Positions 16,882 to 25,333 of a stretch of 64,000 nucleotides of DNA are shown piece after piece. The DNA comes from Chryseobacterium sp. BLS98 (GTDB lineage: Bacteria > Bacteroidota > Bacteroidia > Flavobacteriales > Weeksellaceae). The stretch is from positions 868,001-932,000 of the forward strand of contig NZ_LFNF01000001.1 in the NCBI RefSeq assembly GCF_001045445.1, in the 5' to 3' direction. Each line of letters begins with the position of its first letter. Position 1 is the first letter of the stretch. Position numbers and translations under genes: made by a program. Below the pieces are notes generated by a model. It was not told the origin of the DNA. It did not search any database and saw only the letters and a program-made list of their open reading frames with translations.

Positions 16882-17100
16882 TTATTGATTAAGAGTACTG
16901 CTGTTTCTGAGTTTGCTAATCTCTTCCCCCAACTTTTTTATTTTTTCTAGACGTTTGGCATTCATTTCACCCAGATTAATTCATTTTCCATCATTTTTTA
17001 GCAGAAGAGATATTTGGTAAATGTCCTTTTCTTCAATATGCTTTTCAACATATTTCCAACTGTTGAGTTTATAGTCTTTCCTGAACACATAACCAGCCCA
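16882..17100 (-). pseudogene. Decayed third copy of the tail-fibre-like gene (C-terminal remnant)
   Basis: Read on the minus strand this stretch aligns with the last ~90 codons of copy B: the end reads EISKLRNSSTLNQ then stop, compared with NKLRNNSSLAQ in copy B, and the LGEMNAKR..., YKLNS and FRKDYK segments can be recognised. It lacks roughly 45 bases of the coiled-coil region and has frame-changing indels around 16978-17030, and there is no N-terminal half. It is therefore a relic of a third tandem unit. Confidence 0.8.
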
Positions 17101-17336
17101 GATATGAAGTTTCATTGGATTTCTTTAGATATAATTTTACAATAATATATCTGAGTAAAACTATTCAAACTTTAAATTCTATAAAACGAAACATCCACTG
17201 AATTTATAAATCCATTGAATGAATTTATAAATTTGATCATAATCAAAGCGCTGAATTACAAACAATTAAATCAAATAGCCGTAATTTTTATCACCAAAAA
17301 GTGTCCTAATTATATAGATTGAATATGATTTTTGAA

Positions 17337-17344
17337 TAAATTTG
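17337..17344 (+). promoter_or_regulatory. -7 box (TAAATTTG) for the AraC-type regulator
   Basis: TAAATTTG matches the Bacteroidota -7 consensus TAnnTTTG and lies 21 bases before the ATG at 17366. It overlaps the in-frame TTG at 17342, which argues against that TTG as the translation start. No clear -33 TTG at the usual 19-base spacing is seen. Confidence 0.5.
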
Positions 17345-17365
17345 AAAATACAAACACACGCACAA

Positions 17366-19081
17366 ATGATTTTAATAAAAAGAGTACTAATTGTACATGC
17401 TTTTCTTATAGGTCTAAAAATATTTTCTCGAAATGCGGCAGACCAAAAATTCTCAGCAGAAACAGATGACTTAATAAAAAAAGATCGAATGGATTTGGTG
17501 AACATCAATCTAAATAATGAAAATATAAAATTCAAGCCCCCTTCTGAATATTCATTACGTTATGATTTACTGATTAAACTTGATTCTGCCTCTGCTTTAT
17601 ATAAAAAAGGTGAATACCTGAATGCAGAAAAAGCTTACTTAACGATATTGAACAAGATTGAAAATAATAAGACCCAACTTACCTCTGCAGATTATGAAAA
17701 CTTGAAGCATATTGGCATATCAGGACTGTTTTATATTGAAAAGAGACTGGGAAATGTTTCACAAGGATTAAAATATCTGCAATTTTTTTCAAAAAGGATG
17801 AACTCTGTACAGAAGAAAAAACAAAGACTTTTTTTTGCTGTTGCGAATATAGAATTAGGAAACTACAAAAAAGGAATTCAGACCCTTAATCTCCGAATAA
17901 ATGACATTCTGCTGGATACAGGAGATGTTCTTTATAGTCATTTTTCTAAGCCGGAAGAGATTGCTCTTACTTATAATGCCAAGGGAGATGCATTTATTAA
18001 ATGGTTTAAAGATACCGGCAAAAAGACGTATCTGGATTCTTCCAAAATTAATTATGAAAAGGCTTATAAAGTGCTGAAGAGATCACCAGATTACTCCCAA
18101 TATTCCAAATCTGTACTGATTGACCATCTGGCAAATATTGCTCTGCTGAAAAAGCAATACCGCTATTCATTATCCCTCTATAATACATGTGAAAAGGACT
18201 CATTGCTTATGAAAGAAAATTTTTCAAGCGAGGCAATCTGGCTTGGAAAAGCAGAAATATACACATTTCTCAATAAAACTGACTCAGCATTTTATTACAT
18301 TAATAAGCTAAATAATAAAGTAAACCATACCTATGAAAGTAAATTAAAAATGTATCATTTACTGAGCATTAACTATGAAAACACCGGGGATCATAAAAAT
18401 GCCTATAAGTTTGCAAAACTCAGCATGGCTGAAATGGAAAAGAAAAAAAACTGGGATAATTCAGGACATACTTTCCTGAGAATGAATGAACAGCAGGAAA
18501 TAACGTTTTTATCCGAAGAGATGTTAAATAACAATAAAAGATATAGTTTTCTGTCAATTGCTTTAATCATATTGATATTCTCCATAATTATACTTTATAT
18601 CATTTACAGAAATAATAAAAGAAAGAAGATCATCTTCTCAGAGTTCCCTCAAAAGATTGATGAAATTAATAATTCCAGTATGTATGCTCTTATAGCTCAA
18701 AAAGAAGAAGTTCCTTTAATAATAGAAGATGAATTGGTTAGACGGATTCTTAAAAAAATTACCTTAATGGAGCTGGATAAAAAATTCCTGTCTAATGATT
18801 TCAAGCTTTCCCATATTGCAAAGCAGGTTAATACGAATACCACTTATTTGTCTCAAATAATAAATCAGCATAAAGGGATGACATTTTCAGAGTATGTAAA
18901 TGACTTGAGGATCAGTTATATTTTAAAAGAACTAAGTGAAAATCCTAAGCTACGGAAATATACTATTAAAACAATATCTGAAGAGATTGGTTATAAAAGC
19001 GCCTCCACTTTTATCAATGCTTTTAAAAACAGAGCCAATATGCCCCCTTCCTATTATATTCAATTACTGGAAAAAAAATAA
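17366..19081 (+). CDS. TPR-transmembrane-AraC-type transcriptional regulator
   Basis: A 571-residue membrane-bound regulator. The start at 17366 (MILIKRVLIVHAFLIG) follows a -7 box and gives an N-terminal hydrophobic signal or anchor. Residues ~60-380 are helical repeats with TPR character (ALYKKGEYLNAEKAYLTIL, DHKNAYKFAKLSM). A single membrane span lies near 393-415, followed by a basic RNNKRKK stop-transfer. The C-terminal ~90 residues are an AraC-type helix-turn-helix pair (KLSHIAKQVNTNTTYLSQII; IKTISEEIGYKSASTFINAF). The layout suggests the extracytoplasmic TPR part senses an envelope signal and the cytoplasmic domain binds DNA. It stands alone and is divided from thiL by a bidirectional terminator; its targets cannot be read here. 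Confidence 0.85.
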   Translation: MILIKRVLIVHAFLIGLKIFSRNAADQKFSAETDDLIKKDRMDLVNINLNNENIKFKPPSEYSLRYDLLIKLDSASALYKKGEYLNAEKAYLTILNKIENNKTQLTSADYENLKHIGISGLFYIEKRLGNVSQGLKYLQFFSKRMNSVQKKKQRLFFAVANIELGNYKKGIQTLNLRINDILLDTGDVLYSHFSKPEEIALTYNAKGDAFIKWFKDTGKKTYLDSSKINYEKAYKVLKRSPDYSQYSKSVLIDHLANIALLKKQYRYSLSLYNTCEKDSLLMKENFSSEAIWLGKAEIYTFLNKTDSAFYYINKLNNKVNHTYESKLKMYHLLSINYENTGDHKNAYKFAKLSMAEMEKKKNWDNSGHTFLRMNEQQEITFLSEEMLNNNKRYSFLSIALIILIFSIIILYIIYRNNKRKKIIFSEFPQKIDEINNSSMYALIAQKEEVPLIIEDELVRRILKKITLMELDKKFLSNDFKLSHIAKQVNTNTTYLSQIINQHKGMTFSEYVNDLRISYILKELSENPKLRKYTIKTISEEIGYKSASTFINAFKNRANMPPSYYIQLLEKK

Positions 19082-19110
19082 ACCTATAAGATCAGAGAAG
19101 TTTACTATCT

Positions 19111-19142
19111 AAAAAACCACAGTATTTCTGCTGTGGTTTTTT
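19111..19142. terminator. Bidirectional terminator between the AraC-type gene and thiL
   Basis: A perfect 12-bp stem, AAAAAACCACAG with CTGTGGTTTTTT, around an 8-base loop, gives a U-run on either strand. It serves both convergent genes. Confidence 0.9.
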
Positions 19143-19168
19143 ACAATATTATAAATTAAATATAATTT

Positions 19169-20233
19169 CTATCCTTCCTGCTGATTCCCTAAAAAAGCAT
19201 CCCACCCTTGTGCTGTAAGGGGAATTAACTGATTGGATCCTCTGGCAACCATATAATTTCCTTCTTCCTTTTCTACCGCATGACCAATGATTGTGAAATC
19301 CGGATGGTTTTTAATTTTATCAAAATCATTAGGAGAAATAGTGAACAGAAGTTCATAATCTTCACCACCGCTCAATGCAGTCATTACCGGATTAAGGTTC
19401 ATTTCATCGGCTGTAGAAATCGTAAGGCTGTCCATCGGGATTTTCTCTTCATATAATCTGAAACCGGTTTTAGACTGGTCAGAAAGATGAAGGATTTCTG
19501 AAGCCAGCCCATCAGAAATATCAATCATTGAAGTAGGTTTGATATCCAGCTCTTCCAGCATCCCTTTCACATCTGTTCTGGCCTCCGGCTTAAGCTGTCT
19601 TTCCAGGATATAGTCGTAGCCTTCCATTTCCGGCTGCATATTTGGGTCTGCAAGGAAAACAGCATGCTCTCTTTCAAGGATCTGAAGTCCCATGTAAGCT
19701 CCGCCAAGATCTCCGCTGACTACCAAAAGGTCATTCGGTATGGCACCGCTTCTTTTTACAATATTCTCTTCATTTTCAATCCCTACAGCAGTAATACTCA
19801 TCACCAATCCAGAGTTGGAACTTGTGGTATCTCCTCCAATCAGGTCTACTTTATATCTTGTACAGGCAGCCTGAATTCCGGAATAGATTTCTTCCAAAGC
19901 TTCCACCGGAAAACGGTTGGAAACTGCCAGAGAAACCAGAATCTGGGTCGGCACAGCATTCATCGCGGCAATGTCGCTCAGGTTCACCACAACAGCTTTG
20001 TATCCTAAATGTTTTAAAGGGACATAGCCTAAGTTAAAATGAACTCCTTCTGCCAGGACATCAGTAGTAAGAACCACTTTTTTGCTTCCGGGATTAATTA
20101 CAGCAGCATCATCTCCCACTCCAAGCTCAGAAGACTCATTGGCCAGCGGGAAATATTCCGTTAAATGCTTTATAAGACCGAACTCTCCTAATTTAGAGAT
20201 AGGGGTAAGTTCCTGTGATTTATCTTCAAACAT
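19169..20233 (-). CDS. thiL: Thiamine-monophosphate kinase
   Basis: The 354-residue product phosphorylates thiamine monophosphate to thiamine pyrophosphate with ATP, the last step of cofactor synthesis in the cytoplasm. Family hallmarks are GVGDDAAVI near residue 44, the Mg-binding TTDVLAEGVHF, GGDTTSS near 139 and IDISDGLASEI near 240. The length fits ThiL. No other thiamine gene is adjacent; it stands between an AraC-type gene and a thioesterase and ends at a shared bidirectional terminator. Confidence 0.95.
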   Translation of the reverse strand: MFEDKSQELTPISKLGEFGLIKHLTEYFPLANESSELGVGDDAAVINPGSKKVVLTTDVLAEGVHFNLGYVPLKHLGYKAVVVNLSDIAAMNAVPTQILVSLAVSNRFPVEALEEIYSGIQAACTRYKVDLIGGDTTSSNSGLVMSITAVGIENEENIVKRSGAIPNDLLVVSGDLGGAYMGLQILEREHAVFLADPNMQPEMEGYDYILERQLKPEARTDVKGMLEELDIKPTSMIDISDGLASEILHLSDQSKTGFRLYEEKIPMDSLTISTADEMNLNPVMTALSGGEDYELLFTISPNDFDKIKNHPDFTIIGHAVEKEEGNYMVARGSNQLIPLTAQGWDAFLGNQQEG

Positions 20234-20257
20234 ATTTTTTTGTTTATAAGTGATTAC

Positions 20258-20314
20258 TGATCAATGATAATTGATGTATCAAGAATACAATATTTTCATC
20301 CCCATCATTGATCA
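20258..20314. repeat. Inverted repeat between thiL and the thioesterase gene
   Basis: Exact 11-base arms TGATCAATGAT (20258-20268) and ATCATTGATCA (20304-20314) are separated by 35 bases, within a gap that repeats TGAT/ATCA words. It may be a weak hairpin or operator; no U-run follows. Confidence 0.45.
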
Positions 20315-20329
20315 ATCATCATTCATCAT

Positions 20330-20824
20330 TTATATATTAATTTCTGCCGGGTCCACATTGTTGGGATGAAAAGGAAGCTTTTTGAAATCTTCCCTGCTCA
20401 TTACAACAGTTTCCGGGCTTTTGTATTTGTTCATGGCTTCCACCACATCATCTGGTGGTGTAGTCATTTTTCTGAGCATCATATCGATCCATACTCCTGT
20501 AGCTTCTGCAGTGGCACAGTGCACCCCGTCCGGCGTATAAAATTTATGAACAAACCGGTAGATGGAAGAATCTTCAGAACATCCGTCGATCTCAAGGCTG
20601 ACGATCACCGTCTGGTCTGCATAGATCTCTTTGAAAAAAGAATATCTTTCATGCAGGATCACCGGGCCTATCCCCCATCTGCTCAGCTGGGTAACCCCCA
20701 TTTTTTCCTTGGTCATAAAGGCCATTCTTGATTGGGCGCAATACTGCACGTATGATGAATTGGCTAGGTGTTTATTGGCATCCAGATCACTCCAGCGTAC
20801 TTCGAATTTATGGTAAAAAATCAT
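20330..20824 (-). CDS. Acyl-CoA thioesterase, hot-dog fold (4HBT family)
   Basis: This 164-residue protein has the hot-dog thioesterase start, VRWSDLDANKHLANSSYVQY, where the Asp in a WxDxDxxxH context is the usual active-site acid. It probably hydrolyses acyl-CoA or acyl-ACP thioesters; the chain-length preference is not readable. The length fits a single-domain 4HBT enzyme. A possible minus-strand -7 box (TAATTTTG, 20862-20869) lies 38 bases upstream, back to back with the promoter of the flavoprotein gene. Confidence 0.85.
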   Translation of the reverse strand: MIFYHKFEVRWSDLDANKHLANSSYVQYCAQSRMAFMTKEKMGVTQLSRWGIGPVILHERYSFFKEIYADQTVIVSLEIDGCSEDSSIYRFVHKFYTPDGVHCATAEATGVWIDMMLRKMTTPPDDVVEAMNKYKSPETVVMSREDFKKLPFHPNNVDPAEINI

Positions 20825-20896
20825 GTAAAAGTCGTTTTTAGTATGATTAAATTATATTCTTCAAAATTACTCAAATAAGATGGTTTATAAAAATTG

Positions 20897-20904
20897 TACT
20901 TTTG
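20897..20904 (+). promoter_or_regulatory. -7 box (TACTTTTG) for the flavoprotein gene
   Basis: TACTTTTG fits TAnnTTTG and lies 33 bases before the ATG at 20938. It probably drives the run of four plus-strand genes to 24125. No -33 TTG at 19-base spacing is visible. Confidence 0.55.
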
Positions 20905-20937
20905 AAAAAATAATCTTCAGCATAGGATTGCAAATAC

Positions 20938-22143
20938 ATGAAACAGATCATCATTATCGGAGGCGGTGCGGCAGGCTTTTTCTGCGCATCCAACCTTGAC
21001 GAAAAAAAATATAAGATTACCATCCTGGAACAGAATTCCGATGTCCTTCAGAAAGTAAAAATTTCAGGAGGCGGACGCTGCAATGTGACCCATGCCTGCT
21101 TTGATCCCAGAGAACTGGTTCAGTTTTATCCAAGAGGAAATAAGGAATTGCTCAGTGTTTTCACCAAATTTCAGCCGGGAGATACCATGGATTGGTTTGA
21201 TCAGCGCAATATTCCTTTGAAAATTGAAAATGATAACCGGGTTTTTCCGGAAAGCAATTCTTCACAGACCATTATAAATACTTTCCTGAATGAGATTCAA
21301 AAAAAGAATGTAGAGGTTAAAACGAAATGTTCCGTTAAGGAGATTGAAAAGCAGGATGAAAAGTACATTGTAAAAACAAGCTTGGACGACTTTCATGCAG
21401 ATTATATCGTTTATGCGACCGGAAGCTCTCCGAAATCGCTGAAAATCATTGAAAATCTGGGCCACAAAATCGTTGACCTTGTTCCATCTCTTTTTACATT
21501 CAATATAAAGGATGATTTGCTGAAAGATCTACCAGGAACAAGCTTTGAGAATGCCGAAATTTCAATTCCCAAATTAAAAACAGAGGAAAGCGGACCATTG
21601 CTTATTACTCATTGGGGGCTCTCCGGACCTGCTGTTTTGAAAATTTCCGCATGGGAAGCGATAAGTCTCGCAAATCTTAAATATAACTTTGAAATTGAAG
21701 TCAATTTTATTTCAAAACCTATAGATGAAGCTGAAGAGGATTTTCAGAATTTTAAGCAATCCAATCCTAAGAAGACAATCGGACAGGCAAAAATTTTTGA
21801 CATTACGAACCGTTTCTGGCAAAAGATCGTAGAGATTTCACAGGTTGATCTCAATAAACAGGTTTCCAATATTTCCGGAAAAGAAATGCAGAAAATCCTT
21901 GAAAATCTTTGCCGAAAGAAGCTAAAAGTAACAGGAAAATCTACTTTCAAAGATGAGTTTGTAACCGCCGGAGGTGTTGATTTAAAGGAAATTAACTTTA
22001 AAAACATGTCATCAAAACTGCTCCCGAATTTTCATATCGCCGGAGAGGTTTTGAATATTGATGCTGTGACGGGAGGTTTCAATTTTCAGGCATGCTGGAG
22101 TGAGGCGTGGCTTATTTCACAACATTTAAATAATCCGTCGTAA
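20938..22143 (+). CDS. BaiN/HI0933-type NAD(P)/FAD-dependent oxidoreductase
   Basis: The 401-residue flavoprotein begins with a dinucleotide-binding glycine motif (IIIGGGAAGFFCASNL) and then shows the family signature KISGGGRCNVTHAC near residues 42-55. The C-terminal FAD-contacting motif is AGEVLNIDAVTGGFNFQACW. These define the HI0933/YhiN/BaiN flavoprotein family; the substrate of most members is unknown and bile-acid reduction applies only to some gut homologues. It is the first gene of a likely operon with the DUF2306 gene 6 bases downstream. Confidence 0.9.
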   Translation: MKQIIIIGGGAAGFFCASNLDEKKYKITILEQNSDVLQKVKISGGGRCNVTHACFDPRELVQFYPRGNKELLSVFTKFQPGDTMDWFDQRNIPLKIENDNRVFPESNSSQTIINTFLNEIQKKNVEVKTKCSVKEIEKQDEKYIVKTSLDDFHADYIVYATGSSPKSLKIIENLGHKIVDLVPSLFTFNIKDDLLKDLPGTSFENAEISIPKLKTEESGPLLITHWGLSGPAVLKISAWEAISLANLKYNFEIEVNFISKPIDEAEEDFQNFKQSNPKKTIGQAKIFDITNRFWQKIVEISQVDLNKQVSNISGKEMQKILENLCRKKLKVTGKSTFKDEFVTAGGVDLKEINFKNMSSKLLPNFHIAGEVLNIDAVTGGFNFQACWSEAWLISQHLNNPS

Positions 22144-22149
22144 CGATAA

Positions 22150-22788
22150 ATGCTTACCACCAAAAAACATATCCCTTTTTTTCTAAAAACTCTTCTAATA
22201 GCAGGGTTTGGATATTTCTTTTGGTTAATGCTCAAAATTACACTGGAATACATTCCTTTTAATCCGAATGTGAGCTTTCTGATGATCAAACAGACGGAAG
22301 TTCAGGACAGGCCGGAATATCTTCCTTTTTTCTATACCCACGTTTACACCAGTATTTTTGTTTTAATTTCCGGCTTTCTGGCTATCCTCAGAAAAGATTT
22401 TGGCTTTAAAAACTTTCATAAAAATATAGGTAAGATCTATATTTTTATGATTCTTATTTTTGCTGCTCCCTCCGGAATTTACATGGGACTTTTTGCCAAC
22501 GGAGGTTTCCTTTCGAAGATTTCGTTCGTTATTTTAGGATTTCTCTGGTGGCTGACAACTTATAAAGCCTATCGATCGGCAAGACAGAAAAGGTTTAAAG
22601 AACATAAGCAATGGATGTGGCGGAGTTTTGCCCTCACTTTATCTGCGCTCACTTTACGGATCTGGAAAGTAATTATTGTATATTTATTCCACCCGAATCC
22701 TATGGATGTTTACCAGATCATTGCATGGCTGGGCTGGATACCCAACATCCTTTTAATTGAATATTTAATCACAAAAAAACAGATATGA
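22150..22788 (+). CDS. DUF2306 integral membrane protein
   Basis: The 212-residue protein has about six hydrophobic spans and matches the DUF2306 pattern, with conserved FFYTHVYTSIFVL and a His-containing loop (KEHKQWMWRSF). Conserved His residues in the membrane suggest a haem- or quinone-linked role, but no function is established. It is 6 bases after the flavoprotein and overlaps the following lipoprotein gene by 4 bases (ATGA), so the three are translationally coupled. Confidence 0.8.
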   Translation: MLTTKKHIPFFLKTLLIAGFGYFFWLMLKITLEYIPFNPNVSFLMIKQTEVQDRPEYLPFFYTHVYTSIFVLISGFLAILRKDFGFKNFHKNIGKIYIFMILIFAAPSGIYMGLFANGGFLSKISFVILGFLWWLTTYKAYRSARQKRFKEHKQWMWRSFALTLSALTLRIWKVIIVYLFHPNPMDVYQIIAWLGWIPNILLIEYLITKKQI

Positions 22789-23702
22789 AAATTCTAAATT
22801 ACACATTAGCCTCATTGCTTGCCATTTCTCTGATAAGCTGTAAGAAAGACGGAAAAATAAACGAAGCAGGAAAAGATTCTGTCATCGCAAAAAAGGATTC
22901 CGCTGTAGTTCCTGAAATCTATAAAGAATATTATGGAATTTACATGGGGAATTTTGCAGGAAAAGAAATGATTACAGCTGAAGATGGCGAGGAATATGAG
23001 GATTACGTTAATAAAAGGCTTTCCCTGAAGATCAACAGAATTACCAAAGACAGTGTTTACGGCCAAAGTATTGTGAATGGAAACCAGCGCCCGTTCAGGG
23101 GTGTCTTTAATGAAAGCACGAAATCTTTTGTGCTGGATGAACCAGGAAATGATAAAACCGACGGCAGGTTTGAAATAAAGCTAAGCGGAGACAGCATCAC
23201 AGGAAAATGGAATGCATTTAATAAAACAGCGGTAAAATCTCCTTTAAAAACGGTTAAGCTTTCTAAAAAAGAATTTGTCTACAACCCGAATTTTATGCTG
23301 GACAAGGATTCTGACCTTGTCGACTGGTCCAATCCTAAGGATTTTGTAGAAAAGTATACCGATGAAGAAACCGGAAAAACGGAAAGCTATACCACCTCTA
23401 AAAACAGGGTCGCTTCTGAAGCTATTTTTAAGCTGAATGCCTCTAAACAGAAACTTACTGAAAAGGAGCTTAAAAATTTAAGGAAAATAGACCTGGAAAT
23501 CATTAAAAATTCTGTTTTTGCAAGACATGGTTATTCCTTCAAAAAGGAAACTTACCGGTATTTCTTTGAGCAAACAGACTGGTATATCCCTGTTTCCAAC
23601 AACGTAGACAAAGAACTTTCGCCCATGGAAAAAGAGAATGTGGCCTTGCTGAACCGTTTTATCAAGTATGCAGAAGATAAATATGACAGTTTCGGAAGAT
23701 AA
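22785..23702 (+). CDS. Lipoprotein with C-terminal YARHG domain
   Basis: A 305-residue protein with a lipobox, LISCKK, placing the lipidated Cys at residue 19. The N-terminal half (residues 45-175) looks like a beta-rich domain with repeated GxW/GxY motifs. The C-terminal ~85 residues form a YARHG domain (IKNSVFARHGYSFKKETYRY, QTDWYIPV), a module common on exported proteins and thought to bind the cell wall or a ligand. It overlaps the DUF2306 gene by 4 bases and is followed 9 bases later by a TonB-like gene, which suggests an envelope cluster. Confidence 0.85.
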   Translation: MKILNYTLASLLAISLISCKKDGKINEAGKDSVIAKKDSAVVPEIYKEYYGIYMGNFAGKEMITAEDGEEYEDYVNKRLSLKINRITKDSVYGQSIVNGNQRPFRGVFNESTKSFVLDEPGNDKTDGRFEIKLSGDSITGKWNAFNKTAVKSPLKTVKLSKKEFVYNPNFMLDKDSDLVDWSNPKDFVEKYTDEETGKTESYTTSKNRVASEAIFKLNASKQKLTEKELKNLRKIDLEIIKNSVFARHGYSFKKETYRYFFEQTDWYIPVSNNVDKELSPMEKENVALLNRFIKYAEDKYDSFGR

Positions 23703-23711
23703 TTTGAAATC

Positions 23712-24125
23712 ATGAAAAAGTATTTGTTATTTATTCTGGTATTCCGGGCTGTTTCCGTTGCTGCACAGAAAGATTCTACAGTAGTTCCGGGACATCAAAC
23801 AATGGCTGTTGCAGAATCCGCATCAACAAAACCTCCTGAATTCCCTGGAGGTCACCGGGCTTTTGTAACAGAGGTTTTAAAGTATTTCCGCACCTATCCG
23901 ATGGTCAAAGCAGAGATCATGAGCGCAAAAGCTGTTGCAACTTTTATAGTAGACACAGAAGGAAATATGGTAGATATCAAAATTGAATCCTATGAATATA
24001 AAATAGTGAGGGATGAATTTCTGAGAGCACTGAAAATGGTGAAGACCAAATGGATTCCTGCCGAGCAGGATGGTAAAAAGGTCAGAAATCTGATGAGACA
24101 ACCTTTGGTTTTTAACCTGCAATAG
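23712..24125 (+). CDS. Short secreted TonB C-terminal-like protein
   Basis: This 137-residue protein has a signal peptide (MKKYLLFILVFRAVSVAAQ) and then a TonB_C-like domain: PPEFPGGHRAFVTEVLKYFR, the central VVDTEGNMVDIKI strand pair and KWIPAEQDGKKVRNLMRQPL. It lacks the cytoplasmic anchor and proline-rich linker of real TonB, so it is a periplasmic stand-alone domain rather than an energy transducer. Its stop overlaps the end of the convergent DUF2809 gene by 14 bases. Confidence 0.8.
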   Translation: MKKYLLFILVFRAVSVAAQKDSTVVPGHQTMAVAESASTKPPEFPGGHRAFVTEVLKYFRTYPMVKAEIMSAKAVATFIVDTEGNMVDIKIESYEYKIVRDEFLRALKMVKTKWIPAEQDGKKVRNLMRQPLVFNLQ

Positions 24126-24510
24126 TCTGTTTTTCTCTTTCCGGATTCAGCTTTATCCAAAAGAACAGCAATAAGCATCCTGCGGCATAACAAAGAATAT
24201 CGATCCAGGAGAAAGAATTTCCGATAACAATATACATCAGGCTTCCAGGACGGAAGCCTAGTTTTTCTGCAATAGTAAAGTATTGTGCGAACTCAATAAT
24301 GCATGAAAAAATCAGGATCCCAAGGATCAGTTTTTCATCATTCATCCTCACGAAGGTTTTAACCAATGTATACAGAAGCATCACTACAATAACATCCCCA
24401 AGATAGGCTCTTACAAAGAAAATATCCGCCAGTTTTGTGGCAATCAGGACTTCTGTCAGGAAAATGAAAATGGTGAGAAGAAGATAGGTAAGGCTGAATT
24501 TAAATTTCAT
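24112..24510 (-). CDS. DUF2809 integral membrane protein
   Basis: The 132-residue product has four membrane spans and the DUF2809 motif set (GDVIVVMLLYTLVK, IEFAQYF, GNSFSWIDILCYAAGC). Function is unknown. Its 3' end overlaps the convergent TonB-like gene by 14 bases, so the two transcripts are antisense to each other at their ends. Confidence 0.8.
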   Translation of the reverse strand: MKFKFSLTYLLLTIFIFLTEVLIATKLADIFFVRAYLGDVIVVMLLYTLVKTFVRMNDEKLILGILIFSCIIEFAQYFTIAEKLGFRPGSLMYIVIGNSFSWIDILCYAAGCLLLFFWIKLNPEREKQTIAG

Positions 24511-24519
24511 GTGTTTTAG

Positions 24520-24590
24520 ATTTTGGCTAAAGCCTTTAACTGATTATTAGTTAAGCGGGCTAAAACCCACTACTATTGAATCATGCGGCA
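24520..24590. repeat. Dispersed REP-like intergenic element, copy 1
   Basis: Two small palindromes, GGCTAAAGCC (24525-24534) and GCGGGCTAAAACCCAC (24555-24570), in a fixed order with the tail TATTGAATCAT. The same arrangement occurs at 61664-61732, where the second palindrome is perfect. This copy has decayed at two stem positions. Confidence 0.65.
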
Positions 24591-24611
24591 GAATTCAATT
24601 TTTAGCGATAA

Positions 24612-24638
24612 AAAATCGGTATTCTTGGAATACCGATT
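24612..24638 (-). terminator. Terminator after the exported thioredoxin-like gene
   Basis: An 11-bp stem (AATCGGTATTC with GAATACCGATT) has a 3-base loop, and on the minus strand is followed by a run of six T. It lies 25 bases after the stop at 24664. Confidence 0.85.
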
Positions 24639-24663
24639 CAGTATAGATTATAAAGCAAAGATA

Positions 24664-25323
24664 TTATTTCTTCACTTTAATTGTACATCCTATGGCTACA
24701 GTTTTTGTCATTTTTACCGGCTCTCCTTTAATCAGAGCATTTACGGCATCCTGAACATAATATTCTGAAACATCATTCGGGTTATCATAATTATTGTCGA
24801 TGGCACCGATATATTTCACGATATTTTTTCCGTTTTCCTTCTGCAGAACAAAAACATGCGGTGTTTTTGTTGCTCCATACAAAGGGTAGATCTTCTGTCC
24901 TTCATCCACCAGATAAGGAAAAGTGAATCCCTTCTGTTTTGCCCTTTCGATCATTTGCTGGTAACCGTCTTCCGGCTGTACATTGGGATCATTGGGGTTT
25001 ACCGCAATAACAGGATAACCCTGATCTTTGAATTTCTTATCTAGCTCCACAATTCTGTCTTCGTATTTCTTTGCATAAGGGCAATGGTTGCAGGTAAAAA
25101 CGACGATAAATCCTTTAGCAGTTTTGAATTCGCTTAAAGAGACCATTTTTCCATCAATATTCTTCAGCTTAAAATCTGCTGCTTCGTCGCCTACTTCATA
25201 CCCTTTTACAGGAGTTGATGAATGTATTGGAGCAACATTATTTTTTCCATGACCCGGCGTGGTAAAGCTTAGCAGTACTAGCCCGGCAATCAATGCTGTC
25301 ATTACAATTTTCAGGTTTTTCAT
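24664..25323 (-). CDS. Exported thioredoxin-fold redox protein (AhpC/TSA-like)
   Basis: The 219-residue product has a signal peptide (KIVMTALIAGLVLLSF). It has a redoxin domain with GYEVGDEAADFKLKNIDGKM and an active-site FTCNHCPYAKKYEDR, a CxxC pair at Cys78 and Cys81. This CNHCPY type is common in exported thioredoxin-family proteins of Bacteroidota. It probably reduces or exchanges disulfides in the periplasm. It lies 10 bases after a second exported TlpA-like gene, so they form an operon; both point away from the two small Cys-ending peptide genes. Confidence 0.87.
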   Translation of the reverse strand: MKNLKIVMTALIAGLVLLSFTTPGHGKNNVAPIHSSTPVKGYEVGDEAADFKLKNIDGKMVSLSEFKTAKGFIVVFTCNHCPYAKKYEDRIVELDKKFKDQGYPVIAVNPNDPNVQPEDGYQQMIERAKQKGFTFPYLVDEGQKIYPLYGATKTPHVFVLQKENGKNIVKYIGAIDNNYDNPNDVSEYYVQDAVNALIKGEPVKMTKTVAIGCTIKVKK

Positions 25324-25333
25324 ATCTATTTTT

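Noticed and set aside
17342..17365. TTG start for the AraC-type regulator
   Set aside because: The TTG lies within the -7 promoter box; the ATG at 17366 gives a proper hydrophobic N-terminus.
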